Shown here: positions 25,692 through 32,309 of the stretch, piece after piece
Layout: each line of letters begins with the position of its first letter
How positions within the stretch are numbered: the stretch's first letter is position 1
From: Ahniella affigens
GTDB lineage: Bacteria > Pseudomonadota > Gammaproteobacteria > Xanthomonadales > Ahniellaceae
Reading direction: 5' to 3'
NCBI RefSeq assembly: GCF_003015185.1
Contig: NZ_CP027860.1
Span: 1,054,001-1,118,000, forward strand
DNA: 64,000 nt
The notes under the pieces: model-generated
Databases searched by the model: none
Seen by the model: the letters and a program-made list of their open reading frames with translations, nothing else
What the model was told of the DNA's origin: nothing
Translations under genes and position numbers: made by a program

Positions 25692-27246
25692 AACTTACCT
25701 GGCGCTGTGCGACTTCTGGGCGCTCCTGCCAGCTGTCGTCCGACCGTCCCAACGCGTTGTACTCGCAAAACGACCAAGCCTGTCCTTTCGTGTCCAGGAT
25801 ATGGTGGCAACACGCCGAGATACGGTCTTGGTCGTACGTGTATCGGTCCATGAACGGTTTGATTGCGATGCCAAACACGTCTTGGGGCCGGATCAGTTTG
25901 CGGCCGACACGTGCCAGCAATCGGCTGAACCAGGAACCGCGGGTGCCGAGCATGTCTTGCATCTCGGTGCGGTTCAAGAGGGTTTTGTATGCGACGTCGT
26001 TCATCACTGCGTTCAAGTCGACGTGCCTTGCGATATTGCGGACGAGGCCAAAGCGGCGGGCGAACAGGGTGACCCAGCCGCAGTTCGGGTGGCTGCACGG
26101 GATCGGGAGGAAATCATCGAGCACGGCGCGCCCGTTCATGCCGGCAACGACGCCTTTCGCACAGTCGCTCAACGTGAGGCGACGATTGGGGTCGGTCGGG
26201 AGTTCGTAGCGGCCGGAGTAGAACGCGGGCTGCATCGCGATCAGGCGGACGTTTTTGTGTTTCAAGCCTTGTTGAACGACCCACGCGATATCCGCTTCGC
26301 TGACGTCCTGGCTCAAGGTCATCGTGAGTTGCATCGCGATCCCGGCGCGGTTCAGGCGTTTGATCACGGCTTCGCGCTGGCGCTCAGGTTTGGCTTTGCG
26401 GAGGCTTGGGTTGGTGTTCTGGTCGCGGCCATCGAACTGCAGCAATACGAGCACACGTTCGCGATAAGGCTTGAGGCGCTCGACCCAGTCGTCCTTGTTG
26501 AACAAGAGGCCATTCGTCGGTAAGTAGATTTTGCCGATGGCGTCCTGTTGTTCGTAGAGCCACTGCAACAGTTCCCAGAACTGCGGATGCAGGCTCGCTT
26601 CGCCGCCGGTGATTTGCACGGAATCGAGTCGGCCCTGCAGCGCAGCCAGGTCGATCAGATAGCGGCGGAATTCCTCAATCGCGATGATGCGATCGCCTTT
26701 GGAGTCGGAGTAGCACACGCGGCACGCGAGGTTGCACGCATCGGTGACTTCCATCAGCACCGTGCAGGTTTTATTGCCGATCTGATTCGTGTGGTCGATG
26801 GGCTCGGCGAGTGTTGTCCCGGTCGGCGCGCAGACCTCACCCGGCCCACAGCAACTGCTGGCGGCAAATGTGGGAATGTCTTGGCGCCGCATCTGGCCGT
26901 AGTGGCGGCCCCATTGATCCTTGCTGGACACGCGATAGAAGCGCCAGTCGTTTTCGATCAGCGCGCGTGAGGCGCCATGATTCAGACACCACTTGTGCAT
27001 CCACACTTGCTCGCCATCGCGCACAACTGCGGCGTGGACATGCGTCAGGCATTCCGGGCACAGGCTCAGTGTCGTCTTGATCAGCAGGACTGGGTCTGGC
27101 AATTGGAATTGATCGCGGACGTCGGACTCGCTCCAAGTCTTGAGTGGCGCCGACAAGCGGCGCAACCGCGATTCCAGGCTTTCGGTCGGGTTAGGTGTCG
27201 CCGCGACCGACTCGACGCGCACCGGAATGCTGAGTGGCTTACGCAC
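25687..27246 (-). CDS. Radical SAM protein, MJ0619-like N-terminal zinc-type motif
   Basis: A 519-aa protein. Cys63, Cys66 and Cys87 in SLCPEC and KWCLNHG resemble the N-terminal metal site of MJ0619-type enzymes, which methylate methanopterin precursors in archaea. The [4Fe-4S]/SAM site is CNLACRVC at 171-178 (C171, C175, C178), followed by the family block QITGGEASLHPQF. Further Cys groups (SSCCGPGEVC near 131-139, CSHPNC and CCHH in the C-terminal half) could bind extra clusters. Its start overlaps the diiron gene by 8 bp, so the two are coupled. The substrate is unknown; this organism is not expected to make methanopterin. Confidence 0.85.
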   Translation of the reverse strand: MRKPLSIPVRVESVAATPNPTESLESRLRRLSAPLKTWSESDVRDQFQLPDPVLLIKTTLSLCPECLTHVHAAVVRDGEQVWMHKWCLNHGASRALIENDWRFYRVSSKDQWGRHYGQMRRQDIPTFAASSCCGPGEVCAPTGTTLAEPIDHTNQIGNKTCTVLMEVTDACNLACRVCYSDSKGDRIIAIEEFRRYLIDLAALQGRLDSVQITGGEASLHPQFWELLQWLYEQQDAIGKIYLPTNGLLFNKDDWVERLKPYRERVLVLLQFDGRDQNTNPSLRKAKPERQREAVIKRLNRAGIAMQLTMTLSQDVSEADIAWVVQQGLKHKNVRLIAMQPAFYSGRYELPTDPNRRLTLSDCAKGVVAGMNGRAVLDDFLPIPCSHPNCGWVTLFARRFGLVRNIARHVDLNAVMNDVAYKTLLNRTEMQDMLGTRGSWFSRLLARVGRKLIRPQDVFGIAIKPFMDRYTYDQDRISACCHHILDTKGQAWSFCEYNALGRSDDSWQERPEVAQRQVSS

Positions 27247-27955
27247 AGTGCAACACTCCGCGCATCACCGCCGCACACGCGCGGTAGAACCCGCGGCGGG
27301 CAGTCGGCCAATGTTGGGTTTCCTCGCGCAGCAGACGGCGCAATTGATTGGACGAGAAGTCGAGATTCGCGCGGGCCTCGGCGCGTTCATGCGAACGCAG
27401 TAGGGCAGCGGCCTCGGCCCGTGGCAGGAGGTGGAATACGGCGTCGTGCGTATACGACACATGGCGTTGTTCGTCACCGAGCACGGCGGCAACCGCTTTG
27501 GCAGGATACGGATCGGCAGCACGATTGCAGGCTTCCAGGTGGTATTCCAGCGAACGGGCCACGCGCTTTTCCAGAATGTGCGCGTGAGCGAGAAAGCTCG
27601 CGACGCGGCGGGTGCGCTGGTCGTCGGCCATCTCCGGTTCAACGTGCCAGGTTTCGGCAGAGTGTTGCCGGATCACATGGTTGAAGATGTGTTCGGGCGG
27701 CAGCTGCTGCACCGGTTCGCCCAGCTTCTGAATGGCTTTGGCATACAGCGCAATGTGCTTGTCTTCGTCCGCTTGGTGCTGGCGCATGGCCTCGGCCAAA
27801 TCCGGGTCGCGCACGGCGGCAACCGGGAAGTAATCGTTGACCGCATGTGGGTACGCTTCGCCGCACAAGTACAAGTTCAGCACGCGGGCGTGCAGGACCG
27901 GGTCGGCGACAATGTCCTGATGCAGCTGATGTTTAATGCGGTCAATGAGGAACAT
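27239..27955 (-). CDS. Ferritin-like four-helix diiron protein
   Basis: A 238-aa soluble protein. A complete diiron ligand set is visible: E33 in helix 1 (CGEAYPH), E64-x2-H67 (DEDKH), E129 in helix 3 (ILEKRV) and E162-x2-H165 (DEQRH). This fits ferritin-like oxidases, oxygenases and peroxide-scavenging proteins. A helical extension of about 70 residues follows the core. It overlaps the radical SAM gene by 8 bp, which implies that the two act together, for example in oxidative tailoring of a shared substrate or in protecting the Fe-S enzyme. Both ideas are inferences. Confidence 0.85.
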   Translation of the reverse strand: MFLIDRIKHQLHQDIVADPVLHARVLNLYLCGEAYPHAVNDYFPVAAVRDPDLAEAMRQHQADEDKHIALYAKAIQKLGEPVQQLPPEHIFNHVIRQHSAETWHVEPEMADDQRTRRVASFLAHAHILEKRVARSLEYHLEACNRAADPYPAKAVAAVLGDEQRHVSYTHDAVFHLLPRAEAAALLRSHERAEARANLDFSSNQLRRLLREETQHWPTARRGFYRACAAVMRGVLHCA

Positions 27956-27996
27956 GATTTAGATTGGAGCGCTTTGACAGTTAGTGGGGTACTTAG

Positions 27997-28171
27997 GGAG
28001 GGTCTGAATAAGTCCATCCTGGACTTTCAGACCCGCACTGAGTCCGGCACATAGCCTGCCCCGGCGAAGGCCGGGGTCCGGACTCAGTTCTCCAGAATCA
28101 ACCACTTGCGTGTTTGATTCTGGGCGAGCCATCCATGGCCCGCATCGCCTCTGAACTTGTTCAGAGGCTCC
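27997..28171. mobile_element. MITE-like element family C, copy 1, with TTAG target duplication
   Basis: A 175-bp non-coding element. Its ends GGAGGGTCTGAATAA and TTGTTCAGAGGCTCC are inverted repeats. It is flanked by the direct repeat TTAG at 27993-27996 and 28172-28175. It is built almost wholly of consecutive hairpins: GGTCTGAA/TTCAGACC, CTGAGTCCGG/CCGGACTCAG, CCAGAATCAA/TTGATTCTGG, GGCCATCCATGGCC and CCTCTGAAC/GTTCAGAGG. The 4-bp YTAR-type duplication recalls IS5-family insertion. It lies upstream of the diiron gene start. Confidence 0.82.
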
Positions 28172-28276
28172 TTAGCGTTGAACAACGGTATTGCCGTCAC
28201 ACTGCACTGGATTGCGGTTCGCGGCAGTAAGCGGCAAGAACGAATTCATTGATCAAATATGAGGAACGTTTCGCTA

Positions 28277-28444
28277 TCAAGGGCGCCATCCTTGACACGT
28301 TCCAAACAGCAAAAGGAACAGCACAACGACCGCAAATGCCACATACTCCCCAGTGGAAAAGAGCTTGCTCTTGGACGGATCAGGTTTACCGTCCGGGTCT
28401 TGGGAATTGGTCGGTGCATCATTCTTAGGCTCTTCTGGGTTCAT
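28277..28444 (-). CDS. Microprotein with single C-terminal membrane helix, ends LLLFGTC-type
   Basis: A 55-aa frame from the ATG at 28444. The acidic/Pro-rich head MNPEEPKNDAPTNSQDPDGK is followed by a Ser/Lys stretch. A hydrophobic helix, EYVAFAVVVLFLLLFGTC, ends in QGWRP. The ribosome site is poor. It is supported by composition and by likeness to the neighbouring microprotein at 28550-28723, which shares LLLFGTC in the same position. The topology would be N-in with a near-terminal Cys at the membrane face. Function unknown; it could be a subunit of the membrane-enzyme operon upstream. Confidence 0.6.
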   Translation of the reverse strand: MNPEEPKNDAPTNSQDPDGKPDPSKSKLFSTGEYVAFAVVVLFLLLFGTCQGWRP

Positions 28445-28549
28445 TGTGACATTCGCCCTTGATTTGCGGTTGTTCTGCTTCCGTATCGGCTGAAGTGACG
28501 TCGCGCGTACTTTGCATTGGCGACATCGGAACGCCTGGCGTGGTGGCCA

Positions 28550-28723
28550 TCAGCGCCCACTCAGCGCACACGTGCCGAACAGTAGCAGCAGGCCGAGTAC
28601 GATCAGCGCGCCGAGCACGCCAATGCCGATCGCGATGGCTTTCAGAATCCAGATCGCGACCCGTTTGAACTGTCCAGAGTGGTCTTCGTTTTGGGGATCA
28701 AATGGGCTTGGGTCTTGGCTCAT
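28550..28723 (-). CDS. Microprotein with C-terminal membrane helix, paralogous LLLLFGTC end
   Basis: A 57-aa frame starting 10 bp after the stop of the Lgt-like gene. A polar head MSQDPSPFDPQNEDHSGQFK is followed by a long hydrophobic helix (WILKAIAIGIGVLGALIVLG then LLLLFGTC) and ALSGR. The head/helix/FGTC plan matches the 55-aa product downstream. Placement in the desaturase/Lgt-like operon suggests a small accessory subunit. The sequence has no lipobox context at the N-terminus, so the Cys is not a standard lipoprotein site. Confidence 0.6.
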   Translation of the reverse strand: MSQDPSPFDPQNEDHSGQFKRVAIWILKAIAIGIGVLGALIVLGLLLLFGTCALSGR

Positions 28724-28733
28724 GTTGAACGAC

Positions 28734-29495
28734 CTATGCGGCGACGGTGCGGGGTGGACTCGGTGGCTCGGGCATGCGGGCAGGACGCTGATGGCGGCGC
28801 AGCCGCAGCGTGATCAGGCCGGCGACGATCATTAGGAGACTCAGCCATTGATACGCCGACAAGCCGGCGAATGCTTTCAGCGTGGCGCGCATGAATTCAC
28901 TGCCGAAGCGGTAGCTGCCGTAGAGCACGAGATACAGCGCGAAGAGCCGGCCTTTCAGAACGCCCTGCCGATAGCAGTAGACGAACATGCCGCCGACGAG
29001 CAACTGAAACAGTAGCTCGGCGGGCACGGCCGGAAAGCGTTGTGTGCCATCGGCGGCAGTCATGGCCAGCGGGCCGTGCCACTCAATGCCTAGGCAACAA
29101 CCACTCAGCCAGCAGCCGATGCGACCAATCGCGAGTGAGAACGGCAGCGCCATCGCGAATCGGTCGTTTGGCGGCAAGGGATAGTGGAGCAAGGGCTTGC
29201 AGAGTTCCGCGGTCAGAAAGCCGAACAGCAAGGCGCCCACAATGGAGCGGCCGGAGGCGAGCCAGTTTGCCCAGCCGGGAAACGGTTCGAGCGGCCACAA
29301 GGAGTCACCAAACAGCACTGCGACTTTGGCGCCAACAAGCGCGCCGAAGATCGTGATCATTTGAATACGGACATACGCGTTGCGTTGCGCGGGTTCGTAT
29401 TGTGCAGCGGGCCGCGTGAGCAACAGCACGACCAAGCCGAGCACGATCAGTGGTGCATAAGTCCAGGTAATGTGCGGGGAACCGATGGTGCTCAT
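28734..29495 (-). CDS. Lgt-superfamily membrane protein
   Basis: A 253-aa polytopic protein; the ATG at 29495 overlaps the preceding stop by 1 nt (TGATG). The upstream open frame before this Met is read-through of other genes. It resembles prolipoprotein diacylglyceryl transferase: the core GRIGCWLSGCCLG at 124-136 takes the place of the Lgt signature GRxGNFxNxE. YRFGSEFMR (195-203) parallels the second catalytic Arg region of Lgt. The HGG motif region reads SGRSIVGALLFG. Altered core residues suggest transfer of a lipid to something other than prolipoprotein. It is encoded with a desaturase-like enzyme, which points to lipid chemistry. Confidence 0.82.
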   Translation of the reverse strand: MSTIGSPHITWTYAPLIVLGLVVLLLTRPAAQYEPAQRNAYVRIQMITIFGALVGAKVAVLFGDSLWPLEPFPGWANWLASGRSIVGALLFGFLTAELCKPLLHYPLPPNDRFAMALPFSLAIGRIGCWLSGCCLGIEWHGPLAMTAADGTQRFPAVPAELLFQLLVGGMFVYCYRQGVLKGRLFALYLVLYGSYRFGSEFMRATLKAFAGLSAYQWLSLLMIVAGLITLRLRRHQRPARMPEPPSPPRTVAA

Positions 29496-29839
29496 CAGAT
29501 TCGGCCCAGCCACGCCGCAACGCCAACGAAGCCGGCGAAGCAGGTGTAAGCGATAAAGTGTAGGCGTCGCTCGTGGCCATGCAGCGGGCCGTGGTAGACC
29601 CATTCGTCGATAAAGGCTGTGACCGTAAACACGGCAAGGGCGCCGCGGGTCAGCAGGGTATGTTGGTGATACAGGCCTGTCCAGAGCGCGATCACCGAGA
29701 CGAAGATCAGGCCATGACTGAGCTGTTCCAGTTTCGGCACGCGGCGCGCCTTTTCGTGCAACCAGCCGTCGTACAAGGCCAGTGCGAGGTAGGGGCAGAA
29801 GGCAGCCCAGAGCGCGATCAATGTGTGGGTCTGGCTCAC
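29495..29839 (-). CDS. Small four-helix membrane protein in the desaturase operon
   Basis: A 114-aa protein with three or four hydrophobic helices (TLIALWAAFCPYLALALYDG, LIFVSVIALWTGLYHQ, LAVFTVTAFIDEWVYHG, LHFIAYTCFAGFVGVAAWLG). His and Asp/Glu residues sit near helix ends (GWLHEKARR, DEWVYHGPLHGHERRLH). No family is recognised. It starts about 47 bp after the desaturase-like gene and its stop overlaps the next start (TGATG), so it belongs to the same translationally linked operon. It is probably a partner of the flanking membrane enzymes. Confidence 0.75.
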   Translation of the reverse strand: MSQTHTLIALWAAFCPYLALALYDGWLHEKARRVPKLEQLSHGLIFVSVIALWTGLYHQHTLLTRGALAVFTVTAFIDEWVYHGPLHGHERRLHFIAYTCFAGFVGVAAWLGRI

Positions 29840-29886
29840 GGTTTGAGAGGTATTGAGTTTGGCTTGCCAACCAAGGTGCGCCGACT

Positions 29887-31194
29887 CTAGCAGTCGGCAG
29901 GCTGATCAGCGCGACTGGGGCTGTGTTTCGTCCACAGTAGCCAAATCCAATACCCGGGAGCGAGCAGAACTGCGACGAGGAGTACCACGTTTCGGAGCAA
30001 GGCAGTCGGCACGGCGAGATCGGAGGCGAGGCCGCTGGGGCCATGTCGCACATAGTTGAGATCGCCTGGGAGCCAGACGCTCAGCGTGAACACCAACACG
30101 CCGAGCAATGCGGCAATCGGCAGCGCGGAAGGTCTGAATCCGAGCCGTCGAAGCAACAGCGCGTGGACCAATGGTAGTAGCACATGAAACCAGGACAGCA
30201 GGCGCACGGCGGCGGACGTGGTGTCGGTGAACAGATAGCCGGTGCCACCGTGCCAGCCGTGACCGAAGATCAGGAATGCAGCCACGTCGCTGAGCCAGAT
30301 GAGGGCCAGTACGGGGGAGCTCAACGCGGCGATACTGAGCAGCAGGCTCGATTCACGCAGAATCGCGACCAGGGTCAGCAGGAGGCCGACATGGCACCAT
30401 TGGAGGAAATGCGTCGGGCCGTACGCGAGTCCGTAGACAGCCAGATAGATCGGCAGGAATAGGCAGGTCAGACTGACCCAGGCTGGGTGCAGTGGGCGGT
30501 TGTTTGAACGCGCCATTGCGCCGGAATCGTTCGCGCCGATGCCAATATCGGTCACTAGTGTCTTGCCGTTTCGGTATCCCCCGAAAATCAGATCCCAAAC
30601 CGGGAAGTCGCTGTAGTTGTCGCGATGGTGATGGCGCTGGTGGTGAATGCGGTGCGACTCGGGTCGTTGGATCCATGGCCCCAGCCAAGCAGGCGTCCGC
30701 AGATTCATGTGTTGAAACAGCCCGTAGAGCGACGACAAGGCGGCGACAATGCTGGTAGGGAGTATGGGGAGATCGAGCACGAGGATGACCAATGCACCAA
30801 AGACCACGGCATTCAGGGCCATTTCGCCAATGCTCTGCCACATGACGCCGGCCGTGTCGAAGCGCTCGGGCTCATGGTGAAAGCGGTGCACCTGTCGCCA
30901 CAGGAAGTCGCTGCTGTGCAACAGTCGATGCAGCAGCGCGTTGCCGAGCGTCGCGAGCAGAAAGCCGGACACAACATCGATTGCCAGGCCGTGGCCAAGG
31001 CCATTGCGCGGCGATTGCGTAAACCACTGGATCAGGCCAGCCGTGTTGGTGTTGATGACGGCGAGCACCGCAAACCGCAGCAACGCCAGAGCCTGCCATC
31101 TTGAGTCCCAAGATTGCGGCACCGCCGCGTAGCGCTGCTCGGCGATGATGAGCAGTGCGTATACGATCGGAACGCTGAGTAGGACCCAGATCAT
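29887..31194 (-). CDS. Sterol desaturase/fatty acid hydroxylase fused to a membrane C-terminal domain
   Basis: A 435-aa protein. The N-terminal half is a membrane diiron hydroxylase with the full histidine-box set: H89-x3-H93, H103-x2-H106-H107, H162, and H181-x2-H184-H185 with H188-190. Residues from about 230 to 435 form a second polytopic region. Its phrases SWFHVLLPLVHALLLRRLGF and the LPGDLNYVRHG stretch resemble a family of stand-alone membrane proteins of unknown function. The fusion is unusual for a desaturase, normally about 250-300 aa. It heads an operon with a small membrane protein, an Lgt-like protein and two microproteins, suggesting a lipid-modification pathway. Confidence 0.85.
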   Translation of the reverse strand: MIWVLLSVPIVYALLIIAEQRYAAVPQSWDSRWQALALLRFAVLAVINTNTAGLIQWFTQSPRNGLGHGLAIDVVSGFLLATLGNALLHRLLHSSDFLWRQVHRFHHEPERFDTAGVMWQSIGEMALNAVVFGALVILVLDLPILPTSIVAALSSLYGLFQHMNLRTPAWLGPWIQRPESHRIHHQRHHHRDNYSDFPVWDLIFGGYRNGKTLVTDIGIGANDSGAMARSNNRPLHPAWVSLTCLFLPIYLAVYGLAYGPTHFLQWCHVGLLLTLVAILRESSLLLSIAALSSPVLALIWLSDVAAFLIFGHGWHGGTGYLFTDTTSAAVRLLSWFHVLLPLVHALLLRRLGFRPSALPIAALLGVLVFTLSVWLPGDLNYVRHGPSGLASDLAVPTALLRNVVLLVAVLLAPGYWIWLLWTKHSPSRADQPADC

Positions 31195-31391
31195 GGTGCG
31201 GGTGGTCGTGCGAAGGCAGTAGCGGACATTCTAAATGCGGCTGGGTTCTGGATGGCGAGCTGACTGAAAATACTTTGGGCAGTTTGATGAGCGTTCTCGT
31301 CGCACCAACGCGGCGCCTATTCGCGCATCAAACTGCTGTCCCGAGCCGGACGTAACGCTCGGCCTACTCGCCGTCATGCCACCGAAACACA

Positions 31392-31590
31392 CTGTGTGAG
31401 AACGGTTGGAGTTTGCGGTGCAACCTCTTTGGCGTCATCCCGACGAAAGTCGGGATCCAGAATACTTGCGACACCGCTGCCAGATTGCCCTGGGTCCCGA
31501 CTTGCGTCGGGATGACGCCAACAGAGTAGTTCGCCTTGCAATGACGTCAGACGCCATGAACGTAGCCGCCAAAGCCGTTCTCACGCAGCC
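31392..31590. mobile_element. MITE-like element family B, copy 1
   Basis: A 199-bp element with inverted ends CTGTGTGAGAACGG and CCGTTCTCACGCAG. An internal palindromic segment runs GTCATCCCGACGAAAGTCGG...CCGACTTGCGTCGGGATGAC. The copy at 43480-43678 has the same length and architecture. It fills the centre of the 494-bp gap upstream of the desaturase operon; no gene is otherwise seen there. Confidence 0.78.
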
Positions 31591-31688
31591 AGGTTCGCTG
31601 GAATGTCGACAACAACAAAGCCTTGGATGATGTCTGATAATAGAGAAAGAAGTGCATCCGCCCTCGCTAGTGCGGGTTGGCGATTGCG

Positions 31689-32309
31689 TTACTTGCTGTT
31701 AGGGCTTTGGGCGCTTACCGCTTGGCGCAGCACGCGATACTTCACGTAGCTCAGCGCGCAAAAATACAGCAGGCCGCTAAAGATCATGCGCTCGGGGTGA
31801 TCGACCCATAAGCCGCTGCCTGTCAGTTCTGCGGCTTCGCGCACGGCGTCGGTGATCATCAACGCGGGGACTGGAATCATGACACCGGCGAGCACGGTCA
31901 CGATGTACGCGCCAGTGGAAATGCCCCAAATCAGCATTTGCTGGCGTTGGCGCTGCTTGTTCGCTTGCTCCCAAACGATGGCGAGTTTGCCAACGAGTAG
32001 CCACAAAAACGCAATGATTGGCCACCACGCGCCGAATGCATAGGCAATCGCCGCGGCCAGGCCGAGATAGCCAAAGCCAATTGCGACAATCCCGACGCTG
32101 CGCTTAGTGCGCGACATCTTGTCCGACATCGCGAGGTTCATCAGAAACGCCGTCGCATGGATGCACACGAACTCGAACACCATCAAGAGCATCAGTGACT
32201 TGATCCAGCCCGGACCGATCCACGCCGGCGCGATCCAACACAGCACGAACAAGCTCGCCGTGACAAGGTCGGGTATGACGGCAAACACCACGCCCAGCGA
32301 ACGCGTCAT
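31689..32309 (-). CDS. Polytopic membrane protein, third gene of the CorA operon
   Basis: A 206-aa protein with six or so hydrophobic helices, for example VVFAVIPDLVTASLFVLCWI and VGIVAIGFGYLGLAAAIAYA. A charged cytoplasmic loop EQANKQRQRQQ lies between them. No domain is recognised. Its ATG overlaps the M28 peptidase stop by 4 bp (ATGA), which implies translational coupling and a linked role. Its C-terminus (SAQSPNSK) is hydrophilic. Confidence 0.78.
   Translation of the reverse strand: MTRSLGVVFAVIPDLVTASLFVLCWIAPAWIGPGWIKSLMLLMVFEFVCIHATAFLMNLAMSDKMSRTKRSVGIVAIGFGYLGLAAAIAYAFGAWWPIIAFLWLLVGKLAIVWEQANKQRQRQQMLIWGISTGAYIVTVLAGVMIPVPALMITDAVREAAELTGSGLWVDHPERMIFSGLLYFCALSYVKYRVLRQAVSAQSPNSK

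Noticed and set aside
29496-30053. N-terminal extension of the Lgt-like gene
   Set aside because: The extra 186 codons read through the upstream membrane-protein genes in another frame; the true start is the TGATG-coupled Met at 29495.
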